Source: a virus
IMG/VR virus record: IMGVR_UViG_3300025085_000155
Location: 1 to 26,499 of that record
Length of the DNA stretch: 26,499 nucleotides
Direction: 5' to 3' (one strand)
Shown here: one piece after another, positions 1-5,995 of the stretch
Numbering within the stretch: the first letter of the stretch is position 1
Layout: each line of letters begins with the position of its first letter
Position numbers and translations under genes: made by a program
Notes under the pieces: model-generated
What the model was told of the DNA's origin: nothing
What the model saw: only the letters and a program-made list of their open reading frames with translations
The model's database searches: none

Positions 1-69
1 GGTCTTGTCGAACTCAGTAAGGAGTTCTTCTTTCAGGTGCCTTCGCCAGTTTTCAAGGAGTAGTTTCAC
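1..69 (-). CDS. Partial gene, leader-bearing protein (N-terminus only)
   Basis: Only the first 23 codons are in the window; the gene runs off the left edge. It starts at a GTG preceded by a strong ribosome binding site (AAAGGAGG around 75-82). The first residues, MKLLLENWRRHLKEE, nearly match the N-termini of the next two genes, so this is probably a third member of the same tandem family or another protein with the same leader. Its start overlaps the end of the upstream HAD gene by 17 bases. The body of the protein cannot be seen, so membership of the HAD family is only inferred from position and leader. Confidence 0.7.
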   Translation of the reverse strand, partial: MKLLLENWRRHLKEELLTEFDKT

Positions 70-739
70 TGTGTACCTCCTTTCCGTCTAGCTTTTCCAG
101 TTGTTGTATAGTCTCGGCTGTGCTTGTATGTAAGATGGCTAGCTGTGGCAACCCCTGTGCTTCCTGTGTTTTATTCCAAGGCCCTGTATTTGTTTGGAAA
201 TCATCAATTAATACACTGGCGCTACCATCTTCGCTGATTGCCCATCTATATTTGCCGCCCGACACAAAGACCTTCGCCGGTTTGGGTTCAAGATTGTTTT
301 TAATCCAAATAAGCTTACCTCTCTTGGAGCCTCCGTCCTCGGGCCCCATGGCCGTTGTCAATATGGATGCACCAAACTTGCTTATATAATTCCATAGTTC
401 TTCGCCATCTGGCATCCATGGCAGGTTCGCCCAAAAATGTTCGTTGTCAGCAATTGCATACTTCATATAACCTCGCGCCTCATCCAATACCGTGGGCGAC
501 TCTTTATATAAATCTTCTTTTGTTATTTCTGGGCCGCGGCCAAGATCAGAGAGTCTCAGCCTTAGTTTGTCTATTGATTCCCCTGTAATGGTTTCATCTT
601 TTAAATCTTCATTTATCTTATCTACAGCAGCTTTATCAAAATCTACAAGAACGCCGTCCATATCACAATAAATTTGATAGGGGAAATTTTCATTATACTC
701 TTTTAGATACTTTCGCCAGTTTTCAAGGAGTAGTTTCAT
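53..739 (-). CDS. HAD-superfamily phosphatase / 5'-nucleotidase-like protein with N-terminal leader
   Basis: A 228-residue protein. After a 14-residue leader (MKLLLENWRKYLKE) comes HAD motif I, YCDMDGVLVDF (about residues 24-34), with the nucleophile and acid/base aspartates. A Thr in ILTTAMGP is probable motif II, the Lys of SKRGKL probable motif III, and LIDDF probable motif IV. The segment FWANLPWMPDG is typical of phage deoxynucleotidase-like HAD proteins. The likely activity is phosphomonoester hydrolysis, perhaps on nucleotides; the substrate is not shown. The ATG follows GGGGAG. The gene overlaps both neighbours by 17 bases and ends in ETTP, like its upstream paralog. The leader ends in LKE, which fits the L-x-E sites cut by T4-type prohead proteases, so packaging into the head is possible but unproven. 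Confidence 0.8.
   Translation of the reverse strand: MKLLLENWRKYLKEYNENFPYQIYCDMDGVLVDFDKAAVDKINEDLKDETITGESIDKLRLRLSDLGRGPEITKEDLYKESPTVLDEARGYMKYAIADNEHFWANLPWMPDGEELWNYISKFGASILTTAMGPEDGGSKRGKLIWIKNNLEPKPAKVFVSGGKYRWAISEDGSASVLIDDFQTNTGPWNKTQEAQGLPQLAILHTSTAETIQQLEKLDGKEVHSETTP
698..739 (-). repeat. Leader-coding repeat, copy 2 (others at 42-68 and 1395-1436)
   Basis: This 42-base stretch encodes the leader of the 228-residue HAD protein. By eye it differs by one base from 1395-1436, and its 27 bases at 712-738 match 42-68. Besides the start of one gene, copies 1 and 2 hold the ETTP-stop end of the gene before, so the gene junction itself is duplicated. Confidence 0.85.
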
Positions 740-1436
740 TATAGCTCCCCAAAGCTGCCAACGTGTTACTGACCGCCTCTGGTGTTGCCGGCGGGTAGTG
801 GTGAATGACCTGACCGCCGACAGCTTTGAACTGCTCTATATATTTAAGGCGGTCGTCAATTAAAATGGCTGTCTCGCCTTTATCAACAATTCCCGTGGCT
901 GCTAAAGCTTCGCCCTTTTCAGAGGAAAAGATCTTATCTACAAAAGGCTCGCCTTCGAAGTGGTGGTCTAGCCATTCCTTTTTCTTTTCCACAGAAATAG
1001 GTCCAACCGGTGAAGATAAAACATAAATGTTTCCCTTTTCTTTTGCTGCGTCAATCATTTCCTGTGCACCAGTGGCTACTTCCATATCTAACCAGATTTG
1101 CCCAGTTTTATCACCAAGTAACACATAAACATAATTGTTGATTGCTCTCTCTTCTGGTGTCCTCTCTTCGCCCGCATCTTTTTTAATGGTTATATCTTCC
1201 AATTGTTGGGGCGTCACCTCTGTTACAAGTACCTTCAATTTACGCAGTACCTTTATTCCCTTCTTATTACCAGCATGAACTTCATCAGGCTCAAGGGACA
1301 GATTTTTATTCATTTTGTTGGCCAGTGTTGTAACAAGATCAACCAAAACGCCGTCCATGTCAAAAAAGATGTGAAGGCTGCTGTTTTCAGCGCCCTCTTT
1401 TAGATACTTTCGCCAGTTTTCAAGGATTAGTTTCAT
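723..1436 (-). CDS. HAD-superfamily phosphatase-like protein, paralog with the same leader
   Basis: A 237-residue protein. I start it at the ATG at 1436, giving MKLILENWRKYLKEG; the frame extends eight codons further up, but this start restores the shared leader and sits after GAGGA. HAD motif I is FFDMDGVLVDL (about residues 24-34), motif II is probably the Ser in VLSSPVGP, motif III the Lys of VEKKKEW, and motif IV LIDDR. The body differs a lot from the downstream paralog while the leader is almost identical, so the leader is under separate selection or was copied recently. It ends in ETTP with its stop inside the next gene's leader. Function: phosphatase or nucleotidase, substrate unknown. 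Confidence 0.8.
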   Translation of the reverse strand: MKLILENWRKYLKEGAENSSLHIFFDMDGVLVDLVTTLANKMNKNLSLEPDEVHAGNKKGIKVLRKLKVLVTEVTPQQLEDITIKKDAGEERTPEERAINNYVYVLLGDKTGQIWLDMEVATGAQEMIDAAKEKGNIYVLSSPVGPISVEKKKEWLDHHFEGEPFVDKIFSSEKGEALAATGIVDKGETAILIDDRLKYIEQFKAVGGQVIHHYPPATPEAVSNTLAALGSYNETTP

Positions 1437-1444
1437 CTTTATAA

Positions 1445-2290
1445 TTAGTCCTCGTAACAACTAAAATAGCGCTCGCCTCTGTCACAAAGTATAGTAACGA
1501 CAGGGCGTTCTGGATTATTTTTTTCCACCCACTTTTCTGCTGCTAAAACATTTGCTCCGGATGAAATTCCAACAAGCAGTCCATTCTCTTTTGCTAACTT
1601 TTTAGCTCTTTTTACTGCGTCATCTGTTTTAATAAAAATTGTTTCATCGACAATTGTTTTGTCAAGTAGAAAATCTTCACCATCGTTGATACCTTGAATG
1701 CCATGAAGTGCATTGCTTTCTTCAGGCTGAACTTGGATAATCTTTGCGTTTATCTTCTTTGCCTTGAGCGCGTTGTTAACCCCCATTAAGGTGCCGCCAG
1801 TACCAGAACCAGCAATGAAAGCAGAGATGGTATTTGCTTGTTTGATAATTTCAGCGCCGGTTGTATTGTAATGACACAACACATTATCTGGATTGCTGAA
1901 TTGTCTAGGATTGAAATAATCCTCTCTAGCAGCGCACATTTCGTCTCTAAGCGCAATTGCGTCCTTAAAGGCGTTATCACCTACCTCAATGATTTCCGCG
2001 CCGTATACGCGCATCATGCACTTTCTTTCCTCGCTCATGTTGCGTGGCATAATAATAATGACTGAGTGACCCATGGCTGCGCCAAGCATCGACATAGCGA
2101 TGCCCGTATTGCCAGATGTTGCTTCCACAATAGTATCACCGGGTTGCAACTCGCCGCGCTGTTTAGCCCACGACAATATAAAATAAGCCATCCGGTCTTT
2201 GATTGAGCCGGATGGATTATAAGTTTCTAGTTTTGCGTATATTTTGTCAGCCACCTCTACTAGTGGGGTGTTGCCGATTAAATTTTCCAA
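1445..2290 (-). CDS. cysK: Cysteine synthase (O-acetylserine sulfhydrylase family)
   Basis: A 281-residue fold-type II PLP enzyme, slightly shorter than the usual 290-320. Visible motifs: the PLP lysine in PSGSIKDR (K31), substrate loop TSGNTG (58-63), phosphate-binding loop GSGTGGT (161-167), SSGAN (243-247) and the terminal CDRGERYFS. All catalytic elements look intact. The family joins O-acetylserine with sulfide to give cysteine; cysM-like or other beta-replacement enzymes are alternatives, so the symbol is approximate. The start is TTG, six bases after AGGA, directly downstream of the frameshifted small gene. In a phage this is an auxiliary metabolic gene, perhaps serving cysteine or sulfur supply during infection (inference). 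Confidence 0.88.
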   Translation of the reverse strand: MENLIGNTPLVEVADKIYAKLETYNPSGSIKDRMAYFILSWAKQRGELQPGDTIVEATSGNTGIAMSMLGAAMGHSVIIIMPRNMSEERKCMMRVYGAEIIEVGDNAFKDAIALRDEMCAAREDYFNPRQFSNPDNVLCHYNTTGAEIIKQANTISAFIAGSGTGGTLMGVNNALKAKKINAKIIQVQPEESNALHGIQGINDGEDFLLDKTIVDETIFIKTDDAVKRAKKLAKENGLLVGISSGANVLAAEKWVEKNNPERPVVTILCDRGERYFSCYED

Positions 2291-2303
2291 CTTTTATCCT
2301 GCC

Positions 2304-2562
2304 TTATTCTTCTTCCAGCACACCTTGCTTATGTTCACACTCTAAATGATTTTTAACAGAGCCAATCATATGAGACATCGTTGCTATCTTTGATTGAATC
2401 CACGACTCCAATTTATCATCGTCATGAAGATTGTCATAAAGTTCTTGAGCGTGATTTATTATCTTATAAAGCTGGGCCTACGGTCTTCCAAATAACCTCG
2501 CTTCTCTTTAGCCACTTGCCATGTATCTTCCCTTCATAAATATCTTTATTATAACGTGACAT
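2304..2562 (-). pseudogene. Small gene of about 86 codons split by a +1 frameshift
   Basis: Two adjacent frames look like halves of one protein. The first starts at the ATG at 2562 and gives 32 residues (MSRYNKDIYEG...WKTVGPAL) before a stop at 2464-2466. The second frame opens at 2477 and runs to a stop at 2304 with no start codon of its own near its beginning (QLYKIINHAQELYDNLHDD...VLEEE). Removing one C from the CCC run near 2475 would join them as ...WKTVGQLYKII.... It is therefore a frameshift mutation, an assembly error, or less likely a programmed +1 shift. I do not recognise the family; the joined protein would be small and mostly helical. It lies 13 bases upstream of the cysteine synthase start. 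Confidence 0.6.
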
Positions 2563-2566
2563 AAAA

Positions 2567-2574
2567 TAAATAGT
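2567..2574 (-). promoter_or_regulatory. ACTATTTA element
   Basis: The minus strand reads AAACTATTTATT just before the start of the frameshifted small gene (2562). It is one of six exact ACTATTTA copies on this strand. It overlaps the last bases of the upstream 59-residue gene. A role as a phage promoter element is inferred from recurrence and position only. Confidence 0.4.
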
Positions 2575-2754
2575 TTAAATTGCTTTTACACTTTCCACAT
2601 GCTGGTCAATCTTTTCATAATCTGACCAACTTTCCTCGTCTTGCGATAAAACGTCTTCAGCCAATTGGATGGCATCTTGCTCATTTTCTGCCTGTACTTC
2701 AACTTCAGCCGTTGTCTCGTACACTCTAATCAATTGAACATTCCACTTTTTCAT
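2575..2754 (-). CDS. Small protein resembling the DpnD/PcfM-like family
   Basis: A 59-residue protein starting at the ATG at 2754, six bases after a perfect AGGAGG. The sequence opens MKKWNVQLIRVYETTAEVEV and continues with a QAENEQDAIQLAEDVL helix, then an acidic, aromatic tail. This strand-strand-helix layout, with alternating hydrophobic residues and an 'AENEQDAI' helix, resembles DpnD/PcfM-like small proteins found in phages and mobile elements. That likeness comes from memory of the family pattern and is tentative. It begins nine bases after the upstream SH3-like gene, so the two are probably co-transcribed. No catalytic motif is visible. Confidence 0.75.
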   Translation of the reverse strand: MKKWNVQLIRVYETTAEVEVQAENEQDAIQLAEDVLSQDEESWSDYEKIDQHVESVKAI

Positions 2755-2763
2755 GCAGTCCTC

Positions 2764-2994
2764 CTATTTATCGGTTTCATAATTAGTCGGAGTCTGTTCT
2801 AGAAGTCGCATGTCGGTAATAAAAAACTTTCTCATAATTCCATATTCGGGAACATAAATTTTGTAAAGGCCCGCTTCAAAATAACTATCGTCAATTATTA
2901 AACCCAGCTTCCATACGACGCTTGCCTCCACATTAACGTGCATACTATCCACTATGCTCATAAAGCGCACCCATACTAAGTCGCCCACTTCCAT
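2764..2994 (-). CDS. Small SH3-like protein of unknown function
   Basis: A 76-residue protein, MEVGDLVWVRFMSIVDS..., rich in alternating hydrophobic and charged residues. The opening 'GDLV-V-' followed by short predicted strands and 'GLIIDDSYFEAGLYKIYVPEYG' resembles small beta-barrel (SH3 or KOW-like) proteins often seen in phages. No ribosome binding site of the usual strength precedes the ATG; CTATTTATT lies just upstream at 2999-3006 with one mismatch to the ACTATTTA element. I do not recognise a family with confidence and no enzymatic residues stand out. It shares the GDLV opening with the 61-residue gene at 3309-3494. Confidence 0.7.
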   Translation of the reverse strand: MEVGDLVWVRFMSIVDSMHVNVEASVVWKLGLIIDDSYFEAGLYKIYVPEYGIMRKFFITDMRLLEQTPTNYETDK

Positions 2995-3009
2995 ACAATA
3001 AATAGAAAA

Positions 3010-3135
3010 TCATGATGTGGATAATGAATTTACAAAATTAAAGGTTGGTAGCCCTAGTTTTTTATTTAATTCGTGATTAATTTCTTTAATACTTAAAGCC
3101 TGTTTTATTGCATTTTCTACAATCAAATCTTTCAT
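3010..3135 (-). CDS. Possible 41-residue protein overlapping the end of a membrane protein gene
   Basis: From the ATG at 3135 the frame gives MKDLIVENAIKQALSI, a predicted helix, followed by a KEINHELNKKLGLPTF segment and a stop at 3010. An AGAGG sequence lies eight bases upstream of the ATG. The gene would overlap the last 50 bases of the 99-residue membrane protein frame and end 15 bases before the next gene, which is compatible with the packing elsewhere here. It is short and has no recognised homolog, so it may be spurious; it is listed because it fills an otherwise empty gap and has a plausible start. Confidence 0.4.
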   Translation of the reverse strand: MKDLIVENAIKQALSIKEINHELNKKLGLPTFNFVNSLSTS

Positions 3136-3385
3136 TTTCAGTTGCCTCTTCATAGGTTCTCCAGAACGCCTCAAAAAAATGCTGAAGTGTTACATAGCTT
3201 ATAGACAATATTATACCTAATTCAACAGCAATATCAAGCCTTCCGATGTACCTGTAAGTGGTAATGATTGTTAAAAAAGCAATCAATAAGAAGCAATTTA
3301 AAATTTTTTTATACTTGTTTTTTATCTTCGGTAGGTTGAAGATGGGTCTCTCGTAACCACTTGGTCTTGTTCGTTGGCCCCTCAC
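3086..3385 (-). CDS. Putative small membrane protein
   Basis: A frame of up to 99 residues with two hydrophobic stretches (about residues 30-50, ILNCFLLIAFLTIITTYRY, and 52-73, DIAVELGIILSISYVTLQHFF), so probably two transmembrane helices. It ends with a CRKCNKTGF tail that has a CxxC pair. The start is uncertain: the longest version uses a GTG inside the upstream SH3-like gene with no clear ribosome binding site, and the first 25 residues may not be translated. I do not recognise the family. Phage two-helix proteins can be holins or exclusion proteins, but nothing here supports a specific role. Confidence 0.5.
   Translation of the reverse strand: MRGQRTRPSGYERPIFNLPKIKNKYKKILNCFLLIAFLTIITTYRYIGRLDIAVELGIILSISYVTLQHFFEAFWRTYEEATENERFDCRKCNKTGFKY
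3210..3237 (-). promoter_or_regulatory. Candidate sigma70 promoter inside the membrane protein gene
   Basis: TTGATA (3232-3237) and TATAAT (3210-3215) are separated by 16 bases on the minus strand. It would serve the 41-residue and 76-residue genes. The -35 has one mismatch and the site lies within a coding frame, so it may be fortuitous. Confidence 0.35.
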
Positions 3386-3494
3386 TTACTAAATAGTGAA
3401 AACCATCACCAGCTTTGGTGTGAACTTTTAAAATTATTGCCAAGCTTTGTTTTATTTTTACCAAATCCCCTACTCTCCACAAAGGTTTGTTCAT
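3309..3494 (-). CDS. Small SH3-like protein of unknown function
   Basis: I start this 61-residue protein at the ATG at 3494 (MNKPLWRVGDLVKIK); the frame continues 13 codons upstream but that part falls in a large hairpin, and a GGGAG sits nine bases before this ATG. The pattern GDLVKIKQSLAIILKV, a Gly-rich turn, FHYLVSEGPTNKTKWL suggests a compact beta-barrel. It is probably related in fold to the 76-residue gene at 2764-2994. No catalytic residues are evident. It is the first gene after Hsp20 and its ribosome binding site follows directly on the 3506-3560 hairpin, so its translation could depend on that structure. Confidence 0.65.
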   Translation of the reverse strand: MNKPLWRVGDLVKIKQSLAIILKVHTKAGDGFHYLVSEGPTNKTKWLRETHLQPTEDKKQV

Positions 3495-3505
3495 TGTTGT
3501 AACTC

Positions 3506-3560
3506 CCAAGTTAACTATGAAAGAGGGGGGCAAAAGCCCCCACCCCCTTAGTTAACTTGG
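3506..3560 (-). terminator. Long near-continuous hairpin after hsp20
   Basis: The outer arms are a perfect 12-base inverted repeat (3506-3517 with 3549-3560). An inner GGGGGC-TTTT-GCCCCC hairpin (3526-3541) sits inside, and the bases between can mostly pair through G-U, giving about 27 stacked pairs. The upstream arm contains the Hsp20 stop codon. No good U-run follows, so it may act as a terminator, an RNA-stabilising 3' end or a translation control element. Confidence 0.7.
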
Positions 3561-3958
3561 ATAGTACGAACAACTCGCTTCTTTGCTTCTGGCTTTGAAA
3601 TAGTAATGGTCAAAACCCCGTCTTCGTGTGTGGCATCAATCTTACCAATGTCAACGTCGCGGTCAACATTCCAAGAGCGACTAAACGATGAAACAAAACT
3701 GTGGTGTTCTCCTTCTGTTTTGTTATCATACGAAACTGTTAGAATGTGGTCATCAACCTTAATCTCAACAGCGTCCTTCTTGACACCGGGGACCGCAAAG
3801 ACAACCTGCCAATTATCATCATTATTATACACTTGAGCGCCTCTTTGAACATTGTTCATGTAAGGTCGAGCGACTGCCCTGTCGTTAAAAAAGTCGTCAA
3901 ACACATCGTTAAAAAGTGAATCAAACATATTATTTCTTCGTGTTGTTAATGTAGTCAT
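3548..3958 (-). CDS. hsp20: Small heat-shock protein (Hsp20 / alpha-crystallin family)
   Basis: A 136-residue protein with an N-terminal region rich in Phe, Asn and Asp (FDSLFNDVFDDFF), then an alpha-crystallin domain from about residue 45 (WQVVFAVPGVKKDAVEIKVDDHILTV) to the signature ATHEDGVLTITISKP. A short tail, RVVRTIQVN, contains an I-x-V-type C-terminal anchor. The family forms oligomers that hold unfolding proteins for refolding by ATP-driven chaperones. It has its own near-perfect sigma70 promoter and a good AGGAG site nine bases before the ATG. It lies next to a GroEL gene, which supports a chaperone module. Small heat-shock proteins are known in several marine T4-like phages. Confidence 0.93.
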   Translation of the reverse strand: MTTLTTRRNNMFDSLFNDVFDDFFNDRAVARPYMNNVQRGAQVYNNDDNWQVVFAVPGVKKDAVEIKVDDHILTVSYDNKTEGEHHSFVSSFSRSWNVDRDVDIGKIDATHEDGVLTITISKPEAKKRVVRTIQVN

Positions 3959-3984
3959 TATTTATTTCTCCTTTATCTAATAAC

Positions 3985-4012
3985 ATTATAGCACAGACCT
4001 ATTCTTTGTCAA
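3985..4012 (-). promoter_or_regulatory. Sigma70 promoter of hsp20
   Basis: TTGACA (4007-4012) and TATAAT (3985-3990), both perfect consensus, with a 16-base spacer. The -35 box encodes part of the LDKE-stop end of the upstream gene. The predicted start of transcription is about 20 bases before the Hsp20 ATG. Confidence 0.9.
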
Positions 4013-4358
4013 GGCTGGTCATGCCTTCAATTTTAGAAATTAAATTATCCAACTGTGCTTTTGGATCTTTTTTCTCTCTCTCATTTAAAAGTTCTGGCTC
4101 TTGAGTTGGTGTTTCAAAATGCTGAAGGTTTGACTTTAACATTAATAAAATATTCATCATCTTTTCTACTTCGGCCAACACCAGTTCATTTATGTTAGCG
4201 GCGATGCTTGGATCGATCTCTTCTTTACCCAAAGAGGAAAGCATTTCCCTCAAGAGTACATCTATTTTGGGATGAAGTCTTAAGGCTAAATGAACATCTT
4301 GTTTCAAAGCTGTTTTAAATTGATCAGCCTCCTCCATTCTTGTGTATTTAACTAACAT
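3999..4358 (-). CDS. 119-residue helical protein coupled to groEL, unknown function
   Basis: I start at the ATG at 4358 (MLVKYTRMEEADQ), seven bases after GGAG and overlapping the GroEL stop by 11 bases, so the two are probably translationally coupled. The frame could begin seven codons earlier or seven later. The protein is predicted to be nearly all helical, with heptad-like segments (about 12-46 and 55-88) and a charged linker before a final helix, KAQLDNLISKIEGM. It shows no GroES-like pattern. Its position between GroEL and Hsp20 suggests a chaperone-related, structural or substrate role, but that is inference. The hsp20 -35 box overlaps its last codons. Confidence 0.8.
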   Translation of the reverse strand: MLVKYTRMEEADQFKTALKQDVHLALRLHPKIDVLLREMLSSLGKEEIDPSIAANINELVLAEVEKMMNILLMLKSNLQHFETPTQEPELLNEREKKDPKAQLDNLISKIEGMTSLDKE

Positions 4359-5931
4359 CTTTAGTCTCCACAATCGCATGGTTGCTTGTTACCAAAGTTC
4401 CCACTGCTGATACAGAATTACGGACGGCTGTACAAGTGACCATAACCGGATCAATGATCCCATCTTTTAGTAGATTTTTAATTTCGCCACTTAAAAAATC
4501 GAACCCTTCCTCAGAACTTTCCGTTTCCAAAACCTTTCCCAGACACACATCAGCCGACATGCCGGCGTTATCCGCTAGCGTCTTGAACGGAGCCAGCATG
4601 GATTCCCTCACCACGTCATAGCCAAGCCTAGTGGCAGGATCGCCACTGGGAGCCTCTAACGCCTGATAGGCTCTTACGAGGGCCATACCACCTCCAGCAT
4701 GAATACCGCCATCCTGTGCAGATCTCACGGCTTCTAAGGCATCCTCTACACGGTGTCTCTTCTCGATCATTTCCACCTGTGTTGCGCCGCCCACTCGGAT
4801 AATGGCAACACCACTACTTAAACGAGTGATACGCTCTTGGAGCTTGTCGCATTCCGGAAGTTCCTCCGTGTTTTCAATGAGTTCTTCTAACATTTCGATA
4901 CGCTCATCCAGTTTCTTATGATCGCCTGCGCCCCCAACAAATGTAGAAGTGGTTGCTGTAATCTCACTTGTTTTACAGCGGCCAAAATCTGCTAGTTTAA
5001 ATTCTTTAAACTGCTTGCCGCTCTCTCTTTTAAAGAACGTGGCCCCGGTAGACACACATAAATCTTTTAAAATGTTGCGACGTTCCTCACCATAGCGCGG
5101 GGATTTAATTGTTACAACCTTCATTGATCCACGAAGTGCATTCATAATAAGGGCCGCTAAAAACTGGCCTTCAATGTCATCAGCAACCACAACCAGAGGC
5201 TTGTTTTCCCTAGCCGCTAATTCTAGAATTGGCATAACCGGCTCAACAAATTCTAACTTGTGGTCAGTAACAAACAATAAACAGTCCTCAAATCGACAAA
5301 GACCTCGGCGTTCATCTGTAACAAACTGGTTGGAAACAAAGCCAGAATCGATTGTGAATCCCTCAATTACCTCCAAGCTTGTTTGGTGAGATCGTGCCTC
5401 TTCAATAGAAATCGCGCCATTAGCGCCTGCCTGATCGATAGCGGTGGCAATAAGTTTTCCAATTTCGCTATCATTATTGGCAGAAATAGTGGCTACACTC
5501 TCTACATCTTCAACTCTTTTAATAAATTTAGAATTATCTTTAAGGTGTTTAATAACGTCTTCACAGGCTGCGCTCATCCCATCGATGAACGGCTTTAAAT
5601 TTACACCAGAATTTAAGTATTTAAGTGATTGGTTATAAATTTCACGAGCCAACACCGTTGAAGTGGTGGTACCATCTCCCGCGTTTTGATTCGTTTGCTT
5701 GGCAACCTGTTTAACAATAAGGGCTGCTGCGTTTTCAACAGGATCTTCTAGTGTAAAGTGATTGGCGACTGTTACGCCGTCCTTTGTAATAAAAGGATAC
5801 TTTCCCTTCGGATGTATAATTACATTTCGGCCGCTTGGACCTAACGTCGATGCCACATAATCTGCTAACTTGTTAACACCACGCTTCGTTTTATTTTGTA
5901 GTTCTTCGTTATCGCTTAAAACAACGCTCAT
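4348..5931 (-). CDS. groEL: GroEL-type chaperonin, full length and divergent
   Basis: A 527-residue group I chaperonin (E. coli GroEL is 548). The ATP-site elements are intact: STLGPSGRNVII (28-39), TKDGVTVA with D51, GDGTTTS (85-91) with D86, and RVEDALEAV with D397, matching E. coli D52, D87 and D398 almost to the residue. The apical domain keeps its layout (GFTIDSGFVSNQF, VVADDIEGQFLAAL). The glycine-methionine-rich C-terminal tail of cellular GroEL is missing; the protein ends NHAIVETKDVS. It has its own consensus promoter and a GGAGG site. Its likely role is folding phage proteins such as head or polymerase proteins; a GroES-like gene lies about 11 kb away. Phage GroELs are known but uncommon. 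Confidence 0.95.
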   Translation of the reverse strand: MSVVLSDNEELQNKTKRGVNKLADYVASTLGPSGRNVIIHPKGKYPFITKDGVTVANHFTLEDPVENAAALIVKQVAKQTNQNAGDGTTTSTVLAREIYNQSLKYLNSGVNLKPFIDGMSAACEDVIKHLKDNSKFIKRVEDVESVATISANNDSEIGKLIATAIDQAGANGAISIEEARSHQTSLEVIEGFTIDSGFVSNQFVTDERRGLCRFEDCLLFVTDHKLEFVEPVMPILELAARENKPLVVVADDIEGQFLAALIMNALRGSMKVVTIKSPRYGEERRNILKDLCVSTGATFFKRESGKQFKEFKLADFGRCKTSEITATTSTFVGGAGDHKKLDERIEMLEELIENTEELPECDKLQERITRLSSGVAIIRVGGATQVEMIEKRHRVEDALEAVRSAQDGGIHAGGGMALVRAYQALEAPSGDPATRLGYDVVRESMLAPFKTLADNAGMSADVCLGKVLETESSEEGFDFLSGEIKNLLKDGIIDPVMVTCTAVRNSVSAVGTLVTSNHAIVETKDVS

Positions 5932-5953
5932 CTTTCCTCCAATGTACCCTAAT

Positions 5954-5981
5954 ATTATAGCACGTTGGAAGCCGTTGTCAA
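5954..5981 (-). promoter_or_regulatory. Sigma70 promoter of groEL
   Basis: TTGACA (5976-5981) and TATAAT (5954-5959), perfect in both boxes, 16-base spacer, 23 bases before the groEL ATG. It has the same architecture as the hsp20 promoter. Confidence 0.92.
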
Positions 5982-5995
5982 GGGAAGATATAAAA

